A stretch of DNA of 34,529 nucleotides from positions 4,990,917 to 5,025,445 of the forward strand of contig CP070806.1 in the NCBI GenBank assembly GCA_020343675.1, given 5' to 3'. How positions within the stretch are numbered: the first letter of the stretch is position 1; each line of letters opens with the position of its first letter. Position numbers and translations under genes: made by a program. This DNA is from Phycisphaerales bacterium (GTDB lineage: Bacteria > Planctomycetota > Phycisphaerae > Sedimentisphaerales > Anaerobacaceae). This document shows positions 15,886 through 25,114 of this stretch, one piece after another. The notes beneath the pieces are model-generated. The model did not search any database and was not told the origin of the DNA. It was given only the letters and a program-made list of their open reading frames with translations.

Positions 15886-17751
15886 CTAAATTCCTGTAAC
15901 ATGATAGCCCAGAGGCTCGATTTCCTTATCGTCGGCCAAGCGATAGGATGTATCGCCGAAGTTGACCGTGACGGTGATGCCATTGGCAAATGTTGTTTGC
16001 TGGACGTCTCTGTCGCGCGTGAGGAAGCAGTGGTCCGTCATCTCCGCATAGCCGACGGCGCGAGTGATCGGGCAGATGTCTTTGTAGCTCTGAGCGAAGC
16101 GGTCTTTGTATTGTCCCCAGACCTGGCGGTTGAACATGAACATCGGGGCCGTCCCATAGAGAATATTGAACAGGTCCCGCTTCTGCCACAATGCAGGCAG
16201 TTTGTTGTTGTAGTCGCCCCAGTACCACTGAGCGACGACGCAGTCATGATACACGAGTTCCCAAAGGGGCAGCCGGTACTTGTGACCCACCTGGAATCTG
16301 GCGACGCGTTCGGGGACTTCGTCCAGAATCCGGCCCATGTTTCGTCCGGCGTCGGGCACGCGATAGGGCCCGAGGCTGAGCATTCCCTCGAAGTAGTGAA
16401 CGTACGGGACCGCCGCATCATGTCCGGTCTCGCTGCCGGTGACCAGCTTCATCCGCTCCGACATATAACGCAGAAGCTCCATCTTCCAGTGCCGGCTGTC
16501 GCCTCGCGTCATTAAGTGGTCCGGATGATAGCATTCGCGCCATGGCGAGGCCGTCGTGGTGTCGATGAAACGGCAGCGATAAGAATGCGTCTCTAATTCG
16601 GCGGGCACGCGCTGTGCGGCGTACTTCGGCGCCTGCTTATCGCAGAGCACGCCGCATGGGTACATCTGACCGTCTTTGCCCTTGACGCGCCACCCCGCGC
16701 GCGGCTCGCCTTTTTCGTCGAGCATGATATCGTTCGGCCAGCCAGGTTGCGTCCAGTCCGGATGCCGGCCGCGGAGCTTGTCTTTGACAATTTGCGGGTC
16801 CATCAGGTCCTGGTAAATGTCATAACGGCTCGTCAGGACGCCGTCCACCCGGTTCAGGGCCTCAATGACATCGGGCGGTTGCCGGCGGCTCCAGAGAATG
16901 CGATCGATCCCGAGGGCCTTCATCTCACGGACGAGGGACAGTGCATCCCTGTCCCAGCACCAGACGTTCACGGCTCCGATGAGTAAATCGACGTTTGGAA
17001 TCTCCAGGCGTTTTTGTTCGAGCGTCTTGAGCAGGCCGGATACCCTCGCATAAGCGCGATAGCGTTTGCAGATGGCCACGTGTCCGCCCGAATCGAAGAA
17101 GACATAGCGCAATTTCCGGGTATAGCCAAAGCGTTTTTTTTGCGGGTCCCATACCGGCGCGACGCAGAGATTTCCGTCCAGGCGCTTTATTTGAATGGAG
17201 GCGTCCTCGGGTGTTTCGATGATCGCCATGTGGCCCCGCCCACCGTCCGTCACTCCCCAGAAGGGCATGCAAATTCCGTGCCCCCCGTAGGCGATCAGCC
17301 GCCGGGCCTTGATGGTTTTATCTTCGACGGGGTAGGAGATTCCTTCGTTCATCGGGACCACCAGATACGTGCCCGGCTCGGTAACGAACGGATGTGGAAA
17401 AACCAGCGACGATTTCAGGTCTGCATCCGCGGAAAGCTCCACAGTGAATTCCGGCTTGTTCCCATCCAGCCGGAGTCTTGTCAGGACATCGATATTCAGC
17501 CCGGCTTGTTTCCAGATCACATCGATACCGCCTGCAACACGCCGGGCCTCCGTCCCTTTACCTTTGACCGATATGTTCTGCCGCCAGGTTTGGCCGGTTC
17601 GCTTGTCGCTGACTGAGATTGTTCCGTCATCTGTGTCCACCGTTGCCGACAGGGCGGCATTGGCGACAGAGAGCTTCTCTGCGAAAGCACCTGGCGAGCA
17701 ACACAGCAGTGCGGCCAGCATTACCGCCGGCCTTGCCCATGGTGTAGTCAT
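15886..17751 (-). CDS. Exported glycoside-hydrolase-like protein (GH101/GH129 or DUF5696 type)
   Basis: A 621-residue protein with a signal peptide (VMLAALLCCSPGAFA). The N-terminal part (about 25-250) is beta-rich and resembles the galactose-mutarotase-like sandwich found before the barrel in GH101-like enzymes (ALSATVDTDDGTISVSDKRT). The middle holds a barrel with VNVWCWDRDALSLVREMKAL, the strand FIDTTTASPWRECYHPDH with a candidate catalytic Asp, and VTGSETGHDAAVPYVHYFEG with candidate acid residues. A C-terminal beta domain (TTFANGITVTVNFGD) closes it. These features fit alpha-N-acetylgalactosaminidase-like or DUF5696 proteins, but the family call rests on overall resemblance only. ATG 17751 has GGGGAG upstream; an upstream TTG (17769) is less likely. 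First gene of the 15886-24284 minus-strand series when read from the left. Confidence 0.6.
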   Translation of the reverse strand: MTTPWARPAVMLAALLCCSPGAFAEKLSVANAALSATVDTDDGTISVSDKRTGQTWRQNISVKGKGTEARRVAGGIDVIWKQAGLNIDVLTRLRLDGNKPEFTVELSADADLKSSLVFPHPFVTEPGTYLVVPMNEGISYPVEDKTIKARRLIAYGGHGICMPFWGVTDGGRGHMAIIETPEDASIQIKRLDGNLCVAPVWDPQKKRFGYTRKLRYVFFDSGGHVAICKRYRAYARVSGLLKTLEQKRLEIPNVDLLIGAVNVWCWDRDALSLVREMKALGIDRILWSRRQPPDVIEALNRVDGVLTSRYDIYQDLMDPQIVKDKLRGRHPDWTQPGWPNDIMLDEKGEPRAGWRVKGKDGQMYPCGVLCDKQAPKYAAQRVPAELETHSYRCRFIDTTTASPWRECYHPDHLMTRGDSRHWKMELLRYMSERMKLVTGSETGHDAAVPYVHYFEGMLSLGPYRVPDAGRNMGRILDEVPERVARFQVGHKYRLPLWELVYHDCVVAQWYWGDYNNKLPALWQKRDLFNILYGTAPMFMFNRQVWGQYKDRFAQSYKDICPITRAVGYAEMTDHCFLTRDRDVQQTTFANGITVTVNFGDTSYRLADDKEIEPLGYHVTGI

Positions 17752-17815
17752 GAGGTTTCTCCCCGGCAATTCACTCCCACCTCGTCATGCGTATCTCGTC
17801 CACTATCCACATCGT

Positions 17816-18805
17816 CTATTGCTTTTTCTTAGCTTTTTCGATGACCTCGGCCAGCGAAACGGCGGCTCCGCCTTTATCCTTGGATTCATCCGCCGCGGAC
17901 ATGAACGCGAATATCTCGATGGTCTCTTCCTGCGGCACCGGGATTTTGCCGGTCTTGAAAAACGTGATGATTTCGTTCACCAAAGGCTCGTAGCCGCCGT
18001 ATTTGTCGCTCTGGACGATGCCTTTGGCGCCGAGGATCGTAGCGCCGTATCCCCTTTTGCCGGTCCGAAGGCCTCGGTAAGTGCCGATTCGTCCATCTTT
18101 CCAGAGGCCCACGACGAATTCCTGGTCCTTGGTCTGGACGCGCCGGACCGTCTGACAACCAGTTCCCATGACGGCGAAAAGCATCTCGACGCCGTGAACG
18201 CCGTACCAGTAGAGGTCGGGATGGTGCTCTTCAAGGCTGCATGGACTGAACACATCACAGCTGAGCACCTGGCCGACGGTACCCTTCTCCTTCATCTCCA
18301 CGATGGCCGGGGCATAGCGGAGGGACGAGCTTGACCAGCACGGCACGTTGTTTTCCCTTGCCAGGCGGAATATCTCGAGCACGTCGGTGAGATTCCCGGC
18401 CATCGGTTTGTCGATGAAAAGAGGTTTCCCCGCTTTGATTACAGGTATCGCCTGCTTGAGGTGAGGTCTTCCGTCAACGCTCTCCAGCAGCACGCCGTCA
18501 ACCTTGCGACAAAGTTCCTCGATCGTATCCACGATTTCCACGCTGTACTTGTCACGGAGCGTCTGCGTGAAACCCTTTACCCGGCTGGCCGAGGAGGACA
18601 CGTCTGGAGAGCCGCCCGGGTATCCGGCGACGACTTTGCAGCCATGGTTCTTGGCCGGGTCGTTGATGAACTTCGTGAAGGCCGTAACGTGTGATGTGTC
18701 CAGGCCGATCATCCCAAGACGCAATACTCTGTTCTCGGCTTGAAGGGCAGGTGATAAGACGATGAACAATATCACTGAGACTGTTGGCAATATCTTTCGA
18801 TTCAT
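17816..18805 (-). CDS. Exported Gfo/Idh/MocA-family oxidoreductase
   Basis: A 329-residue protein with a Sec-type signal (LPTVSVILFIVLSPALQAE) before the Rossmann strand RLGMIGLDTSHVTAF. The usual GxGxxG is replaced by GLDTSHV, seen in a subset of family members. The lysine-proline motif lies in LFIDKPMAG (Asp-Lys-Pro rather than Glu-Lys-Pro), and the substrate domain follows with LYWYGVHGVEMLFAVMGTG, a typical conserved His block. The family oxidises sugars or sugar derivatives with tightly bound NAD(P). An exported enzyme with bound cofactor suggests work on glycosides outside the cytoplasm. A GGAG site precedes the ATG. It lies between a GH-like gene (64-bp gap) and the triple-DUF1080 gene (94-bp gap) on the same strand. 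Confidence 0.88.
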   Translation of the reverse strand: MNRKILPTVSVILFIVLSPALQAENRVLRLGMIGLDTSHVTAFTKFINDPAKNHGCKVVAGYPGGSPDVSSSASRVKGFTQTLRDKYSVEIVDTIEELCRKVDGVLLESVDGRPHLKQAIPVIKAGKPLFIDKPMAGNLTDVLEIFRLARENNVPCWSSSSLRYAPAIVEMKEKGTVGQVLSCDVFSPCSLEEHHPDLYWYGVHGVEMLFAVMGTGCQTVRRVQTKDQEFVVGLWKDGRIGTYRGLRTGKRGYGATILGAKGIVQSDKYGGYEPLVNEIITFFKTGKIPVPQEETIEIFAFMSAADESKDKGGAAVSLAEVIEKAKKKQ

Positions 18806-18899
18806 AATGACATCTCCACAAAAAAGAAGGAATTCTCATCAACTCAACAAGACTCCGTACACTCGGCCTGTACCAGCAAGAGAACTTGTCCTAAACCGG

Positions 18900-20798
18900 T
18901 TAATCCAGCTCCTTTATATAGATGTTGGCGAATTGAATGCGGTCGCCGTGATGCTGCAGGGCGATGGGGCCGCGTTCGGGCAGTCCCGGGAGCTGGGCTT
19001 CGCGGATGACTGTCTTTCCGTTCAGCACGATGCTGACCTTATCGCCGATAGCGGTTATCTCGAAACGGTTCCAACGCCCGACGGGATGATCCGCATTGAG
19101 GATGGGCGTCGCCGCTCGTCGCACTTGAGCCGGCATTTTCTCGTCCTTGCGGTAGCCCCAGATTTCACCTGAGCCGACGGGCCAGTTCCAGATATTTATT
19201 TGGCTCTTGGATGAGCCGCGCAGATAAATGCCGCTGTCGCCGGCATCCATCACCGCGGCGGTCAACGGCTTGCCGTCGGCGCCGGTCGCCTCGGACCCGT
19301 CGGGCAGAACGACAGGGACATGGTCGATCTTGGGTTTGCCGGGCAAGCGCCAATCAACGATTAGGACGAAGTCACCGAACTCCTGCTCCGTCCATAGATT
19401 TTTGTCCTTCGCTTCGCTCTTGCCGTCATAGTCGAGAATCCAATTCCTGGCACGCCAGTGCCCTTCGTGACCGGGTGTCTGCTTCCAGCCGCGAAGGTCC
19501 AGACCGTTGTACAGGCAGCGAAGTCCCCGGTCCTGCTGTGCGACGACGTCGGCGGGCGGATCGGCGCCGGGAAGCTCGCGAATGCGGATATTGCGAAAAT
19601 GAATTTCACTGCCCTCGGATTCGAGGCAGATGTAGCCTTTGCGAGGATTCAGGTGATAGCCGCGCGTGACGACTTTGCCGTTGACGGCCAGCGTCGCGGT
19701 CCCGTCCCGGCTCTCAACCCGGTAGTGGTTCCATTGGCCCGTCGGGTTCATCCGATCCTCAGAGGGCAGGGAACGTGCCGAGCCTCTCGGATGCGGTTTG
19801 TCGGGCGTCATCGTTGCGCCGTGAATCGAGAACATGTCGCCCGCGTTGCCGTCCATAATCTGCAACTCGATTGAGCGCGTGAACGGCTGGCCCACCGCGG
19901 TCACCGGGTCCGAGTGAATGAACAGCCCCGCGTTGCCGCGTTGCTTGATGTGGCGCCACTCCAGTTCCAGGATGTAGTTTTCGTACTGCTTTTCGGTTCT
20001 GAGCACGCCGGTCGGAATCCCCGTGCAGATAATCATCCCGTCGCGGACGGTCCAGGTCTCCGGGGCGCAGTTGACGTTGACCCAGCCGTCAAGGATCCTG
20101 CCGTTGAACAGCGGCACGAAGTCTTCCTCGTCTGCATTCAGCGTTCTGATTGCGATATTTCGCAATGTAATCGTGCCGCTGAGGTTTTGAAATCCGATGT
20201 GTCCCTTGAGGGGCCGCTGGGCCAAGGCGGGGCCTTTTTGCTGCCGCGCCTTTGTCTCGCGCGACAGGTCCGCGTCGATGATCTTGAGGCCGTTGAGCAC
20301 AATCGTGACCCGGCTGCCGCGCGCGGCAATCTCCCACGCATTCCACGCACCCGGCGGCTTGACGGCGTCCCGACTCGGGGCGATTTCGTCGTAGATCGAA
20401 CCGGTTCGCTGTTGGGGTTGCGACTTGCCGCGGTAGTAAACCTCGTGATCGACCACCTGAATCTCCATCGCCGTGTAGGCAGGGTCACCCGCCGCCGGAA
20501 AGCGCAGCCCGATGCCGCCGTTGCTGCCCCTGCTTATCATAGACTCGAATCTCAGAACGAAGTCGCCATATTCCTCCGGCGAGATAATCCAGGTTCGCTT
20601 GTTCAGACCGTAGAGAACGCCGTTCTCGATTTTCCAGGGCGTTCCCTGGACTTTCTGCGGCGTGCGCAGGTCGGACCAGTCGCTGACCTTCCAGCCCTGA
20701 AGACTGTCACCCTCGAACAGAGGCACAAAACCGTCGTCGGCCGCCGGGGCGGCGCCGGCCGCAATAGCGATGATGAGGAAGAAATGTATCCCTTTCAT
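18900..20798 (-). CDS. Exported protein with three tandem DUF1080 (3-keto-disaccharide hydrolase-like) domains
   Basis: A 632-residue secreted protein (signal FFLIIAIAAGAAPAA). DUF1080 is a concanavalin-like lectin/glucanase fold; characterised members cleave 3-keto-glycosides. Three copies can be traced by their opening LF-GxxLxGW motif: FVPLFEGDSLQGWKV (about 24), FVPLFNGRILDGWVN (about 227) and LRCLYNGLDLRGWKQ (about 427). Each continues with an FGDFVL or NYILELEW-type strand, a GNAGLFIH or DSGIYLRG-type strand and a closing strand with FRNIxIxEL. Most family members carry one domain; three is unusual. AAGGAG lies 8 bases before the ATG. Flanked by a Gfo/Idh/MocA gene and a GH-like gene on the same strand, it fits an oxidative glycoside-cleaving route, though a binding role for some copies cannot be excluded. 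Confidence 0.9.
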   Translation of the reverse strand: MKGIHFFLIIAIAAGAAPAADDGFVPLFEGDSLQGWKVSDWSDLRTPQKVQGTPWKIENGVLYGLNKRTWIISPEEYGDFVLRFESMISRGSNGGIGLRFPAAGDPAYTAMEIQVVDHEVYYRGKSQPQQRTGSIYDEIAPSRDAVKPPGAWNAWEIAARGSRVTIVLNGLKIIDADLSRETKARQQKGPALAQRPLKGHIGFQNLSGTITLRNIAIRTLNADEEDFVPLFNGRILDGWVNVNCAPETWTVRDGMIICTGIPTGVLRTEKQYENYILELEWRHIKQRGNAGLFIHSDPVTAVGQPFTRSIELQIMDGNAGDMFSIHGATMTPDKPHPRGSARSLPSEDRMNPTGQWNHYRVESRDGTATLAVNGKVVTRGYHLNPRKGYICLESEGSEIHFRNIRIRELPGADPPADVVAQQDRGLRCLYNGLDLRGWKQTPGHEGHWRARNWILDYDGKSEAKDKNLWTEQEFGDFVLIVDWRLPGKPKIDHVPVVLPDGSEATGADGKPLTAAVMDAGDSGIYLRGSSKSQINIWNWPVGSGEIWGYRKDEKMPAQVRRAATPILNADHPVGRWNRFEITAIGDKVSIVLNGKTVIREAQLPGLPERGPIALQHHGDRIQFANIYIKELD

Positions 20799-20842
20799 GG
20801 CGAAAGCTCCTTATGAGTTTCTGCTGAAGTCGTACTACATGT

Positions 20843-22561
20843 CTATCGTCTGTGACCTGTTACAAGATCTCCAAACGGTGCCAGAAGCTCGTACTTGTTT
20901 CTCCAGGTCGTGTACATGATGCCGCAGGCGCCGGGCGTGTAATCGAGGACATCAAGCCATCCTGTGGGATTCTCCAGGGTGTCGCCGTCGTAATACGCCC
21001 CGGCAAGGGTCTGGAAGCCCAACGATGAAAAGAACGCAAGGCTCTCGGCCCGCTTATCGTAATACCAGCAGACGATGGTCAGGTCCTTCGGTATGTAGTC
21101 CCAAGATCCGGCGAAGTCGCCCTCGACGAGGTAGTAGTCGGCGTGCGCGTTGTGGTTCGGATCGAACATGTCGGACCAAATCAGGACTTCGGCGGCCGGG
21201 TTGACCTCACGGATGATCCGGGCCTGCTCCGTTACGCATTCGCCCAATATCTGTGCCATCGTCATGTTCCGGCCCTTGCACGCCTGACATGCCCCTCCGG
21301 CCCTTATTTCGTCCATGCTCAGCAGATACCTGCTCGGGCCAAGAACCTCGTGTATCAGACCGACCTGCCTTCTCCAGATATCATAGACGGCCGGCTCGGA
21401 CATGCAGACCGTCACCTGGCCCCGGTTTATCGCCATGCCGTGGTAGTAGCTGACGCGCAGGCGCTGGCCGTGCTTGATTCTGCTGCCCGGCACGATCTCG
21501 ATGTCAGGCGGCTCATGGTCGAATCTGAAGTTCAGCTTCGGGTCGGCTATCACGGCGAAATCTCTGTTTTCTTTGTATAGCGTCCCGGTTCTTTCGTTCC
21601 GGACCGTCACCGGCGCCCCGGGTCGCCGCAATACGTTCAGCAGCCCCACCTCTTCGACGTTCAGCTCATCGACCCAGAATCGCCCTGATGCGCCGCCCCA
21701 CGCGCCGATATAAATCCTGACTTTGTCGTAGTCGAGGCTGTTGAAGCCCATCACGACCGGGCGCCACTGCGTGGTGGACGGAACCGCCGGTTCCCAGGGA
21801 GCGAGGTTGCGCCCGTCGGGGCCCAGAATCGTGAACCGAAAAGCGCCTTCGGGCTCGAGCGATTCGGTCTTGACTAAGCAGCTCAGTCGATAGCAGCGAT
21901 GGGGCTGGACGCTAATCTGCTGCATGACTCTGGCGTGGCCGTGCTCGTATCGGCCGAAATTCTCAAATCGCAGGGATGCTCTGCCGCCTTTGAAGACCTG
22001 CCCGTCCACGAACGAGACCTCACCCGGGCGGTCGTGGAAGGCATATCCCGTCAGGCGGTTGCCCTCGTGATTCTCGAAACCGCCATTGACAATCTTTGCC
22101 TCGGAACTTGGGACGAAGCGGGCCTTTCTGTTTTGAACGATAAACAAGGCGTCCTCGACGGGCATTCCCGCCGCTAAGTTCTTGTCCTCGGCGAGGACCG
22201 AGCCTCCATAGCCAACGGAGAAGATGATCGGGATAATCTCGAAGTCATGCTGCTTGCAGATTTGCCTGACCTGCTCGAGCCGTTTGAGGTAATCGGGGCT
22301 TTGTCGGTCGAGCCGGTCGAGCCCCGCGGACAGAACCATACCGTTGAGCCCGGACTGCGAAGCGGTCTTGACAATACCCTTGATATCGGCGACGTCGCTG
22401 TCTCTGCGCAGCGACCGCGAGACATACACCCAGCGGTGTGGATAAACCTGTAGGGCCGGGCTTGCCTCACCGGGAGCGCTCGTCTGGGCCGAGTGCACTA
22501 CAGCCGGGCCGGGGAAAATCATGAGCACCGCAAGCGTGAGAAACCTCGTCGTCCTGTTCAT
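20843..22561 (-). CDS. Exported GH20-like TIM-barrel protein with an inserted carbohydrate-binding-like domain
   Basis: A 572-residue secreted protein (signal LTLAVLMIFPGPAVVHS). The first barrel strands (YPHRWVYVSRSLRRDSDV, GLNGMVLSAGLDRLDR, HDFEIIPIIFSVGYGGSV) are followed by a beta-rich insert (about 150-330) with FENHEGNRLTGYAFHD and RFWVDELNVEEVGLLN, resembling a CBM4/9-like or discoidin-like jelly roll. The barrel then resumes with YLLSMDEIRAGGACQACKG, whose Asp-Glu pair matches the GH20-like acid/base site. AEVLIWSDMFDPNHNAHADY and the late YDGDTLENPTGWLDVLDY look like remaining active-site strands. Family assignment is by pattern only. AGGAG lies upstream of the ATG. It precedes the triple-DUF1080 gene by 44 bp and is probably co-transcribed. 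Confidence 0.6.
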   Translation of the reverse strand: MNRTTRFLTLAVLMIFPGPAVVHSAQTSAPGEASPALQVYPHRWVYVSRSLRRDSDVADIKGIVKTASQSGLNGMVLSAGLDRLDRQSPDYLKRLEQVRQICKQHDFEIIPIIFSVGYGGSVLAEDKNLAAGMPVEDALFIVQNRKARFVPSSEAKIVNGGFENHEGNRLTGYAFHDRPGEVSFVDGQVFKGGRASLRFENFGRYEHGHARVMQQISVQPHRCYRLSCLVKTESLEPEGAFRFTILGPDGRNLAPWEPAVPSTTQWRPVVMGFNSLDYDKVRIYIGAWGGASGRFWVDELNVEEVGLLNVLRRPGAPVTVRNERTGTLYKENRDFAVIADPKLNFRFDHEPPDIEIVPGSRIKHGQRLRVSYYHGMAINRGQVTVCMSEPAVYDIWRRQVGLIHEVLGPSRYLLSMDEIRAGGACQACKGRNMTMAQILGECVTEQARIIREVNPAAEVLIWSDMFDPNHNAHADYYLVEGDFAGSWDYIPKDLTIVCWYYDKRAESLAFFSSLGFQTLAGAYYDGDTLENPTGWLDVLDYTPGACGIMYTTWRNKYELLAPFGDLVTGHRR

Positions 22562-22712
22562 CTGTCAAATCATCTCCTATTGAAGTATGGAAACGTATGA
22601 TACCGCAGGCGCAGACAAGACGCCAAGAAGATTTTGCCGTGATGCGTTTGATTCAAGGGCTGAGTCCTTGTTAAGACCGTGGGGGCACTGCCTATACTGC
22701 CAGGCCGCCGGA

Positions 22713-24284
22713 CTACTTCCATCGAAGCTGCTGGAGTTCTTCTTTGGTGCGAATGAATTTCACGGTGCCGTCGTTCAAAAGGACGCAGCCGCCTTTGGGG
22801 TCGTGGTTGTCGAACGTAAACAGCTCCGGCCCGCCCTGCTGATTCCAGCCCGCTTTGGTCTCGAACAGAAGCACCATGTCCGGCAGAGAATCCGGTCTGC
22901 AATTCGGATTCATGGCGTAATGATTTTTACCTTTGCCTGCACTCGGGCAAATATGCGGTTCCGCATCGCATTTGCCTTGGGCAAAGCCACCCAAAGCTGG
23001 GTACGGGCGTAACATGTCGTCACACCAGTCCGTCGGCCCCGGGTACAGAGTTTTCTTTCTGATGGTTGGATCATTCTGGCGCAACGCCTCGTGCAGATTA
23101 TAGAACCTAAGGCGATACCATTGGTTCTTGAGGTTTGCCGCGCAATGCATCCGCAAATCAATTGCACGTATCTGTGGTGTCAGTTTCTTTAAGCTTGGGA
23201 AGCCTTCGAAGCTAATCAAGTACTTTCCTTCGATTACGATTTCATCGTCATTGCATATGGAAAAAGATAAAAAAGGCTTACCTTCACTATAGCAGACAAC
23301 TTCGGCATGACTTCGATAGCGAACTGGAATTCCAACAATAACAGTAGTGGGGGCTCTTGTATTGGGTATGTAATCGGCAACGGTGTGAATATCTTGTCTA
23401 TCGTTCAAAACAATGGTTTTATCAGACTGCAAATATCCGATTTCATCAGGACTCAATAAGCTTTGCTGGCTCCCATATGGAAAGAAGAATTCGAGTATCG
23501 AAGGTCTATACTGAATCTCGATTTTTTCATAAGAAGCCAAACCCGGGGACTTAATCCTCGTTGTATGGTTTCGCTTCTCTTCGTATGGAATACTCAGGTT
23601 TTCGATGACGGTTCTTATGACCCGTTCTTCTTCGCTTTTGACTTCTTGACAACCCTCCAGGATTAATAATTCATCGTCTCTTGAGTTTAGGCACTCATTA
23701 CACATGCTAAAAGCATCCGGAGATACAAGAGGATCATTCGGGTCTTCCGGGAAAACGTTTTCAGGCGGTTTAAGCGTTTTGAGAATCCTCTCAGGAAGGC
23801 TGCCTCGATAATAACCTAACTCGATCGCCAAACGCGTAGCATGTTCAATGACTTGTTCTTGTTGCCCAACATGTCCGAATTGGGGTATAGGATAGGCTGG
23901 TATTGTCATGAAGATCGATTCAGTTTGGCTATCTCCAGGGCGTAAACGGACGAATCTACCATAGAGAGGTTCAAAGCCGATCCCTGTTGTTGGGCCGTTG
24001 AAGCGTGCTCTTATCGTAAGAGTGTGCCCGTCTTCTGATATTAGTACACCGGCGCCCATACCAAATATGCTGTCAGAGAATTTGTACCATCCAACAAGAA
24101 TCCAGGCGTCATCGTCACAGTCGTTTCCAATCTCATAGGTCAGGTTGAGAGCTTTATCGCCTATGTCGAGCTTGGTGATGGTGATTGTCGGGACGGTGGC
24201 GTGTTCGTCGGACTTGTCCTGTGCGGATGCTGCTGAGATAACGAAACTGAACAGTGCCGCGAAAATGAATGTATGTTTGTACAT
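22713..24284 (-). CDS. Exported protein of unknown function with a pseudopilin-type C-terminal (H-X9-DG-like) tail
   Basis: A 523-residue protein with a signal peptide (MYKHTFIFAALFSFVISAASA). I do not recognise the first 400 residues, which look beta-rich with many Asp/Glu and a Cys-rich turn (MCNECLNSRDDELLILEGC). The last 110 residues match the tail of planctomycetal DUF1559-type pseudopilins: HICPSAGKGKNHYAMNPNC, PDMVLLFETKAGWNQQGGPE, then H-D-P-K-G-G-C-V-L-L-N-D-G (ten, not nine, residues between His and Asp-Gly) and FIRTKEELQQLRW. The N-terminal prepilin helix is absent. ATG 24284 has AAAGGG upstream; a start at 24299 is less likely. Base composition drops here (19 of 60 bases are G or C in 23221-23280), unlike the GC-rich neighbours, which hints at transfer. 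Confidence 0.8.
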   Translation of the reverse strand: MYKHTFIFAALFSFVISAASAQDKSDEHATVPTITITKLDIGDKALNLTYEIGNDCDDDAWILVGWYKFSDSIFGMGAGVLISEDGHTLTIRARFNGPTTGIGFEPLYGRFVRLRPGDSQTESIFMTIPAYPIPQFGHVGQQEQVIEHATRLAIELGYYRGSLPERILKTLKPPENVFPEDPNDPLVSPDAFSMCNECLNSRDDELLILEGCQEVKSEEERVIRTVIENLSIPYEEKRNHTTRIKSPGLASYEKIEIQYRPSILEFFFPYGSQQSLLSPDEIGYLQSDKTIVLNDRQDIHTVADYIPNTRAPTTVIVGIPVRYRSHAEVVCYSEGKPFLSFSICNDDEIVIEGKYLISFEGFPSLKKLTPQIRAIDLRMHCAANLKNQWYRLRFYNLHEALRQNDPTIRKKTLYPGPTDWCDDMLRPYPALGGFAQGKCDAEPHICPSAGKGKNHYAMNPNCRPDSLPDMVLLFETKAGWNQQGGPELFTFDNHDPKGGCVLLNDGTVKFIRTKEELQQLRWK

Positions 24285-24554
24285 CGCTGACCCTTTCAAT
24301 CTCGGCCCGCGTTTTTGTGCTGCCCGTTCCGCCTGTGCCCAATACGCCGGAGCTCTATCCGGAGCGGCTCGGACATCAATGCGGGATTACGCTCGCTAAT
24401 TCGTATCATACCGCAATCGGATGCCTGATGCCAGCTCGTTTTCACGAGTCCGCCGTTCTCTTTTTTGGGGCGCGGCCTGCCTCAGGGTTCCCCCATCAGA
24501 TAGGCGAAGCCGGCATCCGGCCGGGCTAATCCGTGGCTAATACAAAGATTTTCC

Positions 24555-24583
24555 TTGACGTCCAGACCGTCTCTGTGTATAAT
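24555..24583 (+). promoter_or_regulatory. Strong sigma70-type promoter upstream of the repeat cluster
   Basis: TTGACG at 24555-24560 and a perfect TATAAT at 24578-24583, 17 bp apart. Transcription would start near 24590, more than 600 bases before the next real gene (25225). It either drives a long leader through the repeats or a non-coding transcript. Confidence 0.7.
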
Positions 24584-24740
24584 ATATATCTAACTAAATG
24601 ACTTGGATGAAAGAATACAGAAAACAGAATGTAGAAGCCAGAATGTAGCAGACACGAGCGGCACAGGCGACCACACTTTCAGGCCATTGGGCCATTACTC
24701 AGCCAGAAAGATGCCCTGTTCTTTTGAGTATCGTTTGAAA

Positions 24741-25114
24741 GAACAAAGCCAATTCTTGGGTTTCATTATGAAAAAACAAAGCCAATTTCCAATGAACCCG
24801 AATGAATGCAAAGGTGCGTGCAAAAAAAGATTATGAAAATGCGCCCGCCTTCAGGCTCCGAAAAAACAAACCCAATTTGCACGTCCCGCACCGGTGAACC
24901 CGGGCGCGCCGGGAGGGTTGGACTATGATTATGAAAGAACAAAGCCAATTTGCCCCAAAACCCAGATGCCTACTCCCACATCACGCTCTGCCGAGTACGA
25001 TTATGCAAAACAAAGCCAATTTCCGAAGGGCGACAATGAATATAACATCCTTTTAGTAAAGGGTTTATGGAGATAGGCGGACCTCCGGCCTCCCCGAAAA
25101 CAAACCCAATCATG
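24741..25114 (+). repeat. Cluster of six short intergenic repeats (AACAAA[G/C]CCAAT core)
   Basis: The core AACAAAGCCAAT or AACAAACCCAAT begins at 24742, 24775, 24865, 24938, 25009 and 25099. Three of the G-type copies (24775, 24938, 25009) are preceded by ATTATG and an A-rich run; the 24742 copy is not. The two C-type copies (24865 and 25099) are both preceded by a short GC-rich block ending in CTCCG or CCCCG and a run of A. Intervals are 33, 90, 73, 71 and 90 bases. They are irregular and include non-multiples of three, so this is neither a CRISPR array nor one coding repeat. Similar strings recur between genes in Phycisphaerae genomes as far as I recall. Confidence 0.8.

Noticed and set aside
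15862..16515. Plus-strand protein opposite the GH101-like gene
   Set aside because: It is antisense to a well-supported gene, has no recognisable domain and no ribosome site.
24603..25076. Small proteins with KQSQF strings
   Set aside because: They are translations of the intergenic repeats; starts lack good ribosome sites and the frame changes between copies.
24741..25114. Possible CRISPR array
   Set aside because: The repeat core is only about 13 bases, intervals range from 33 to 90 bases and no cas gene is near.
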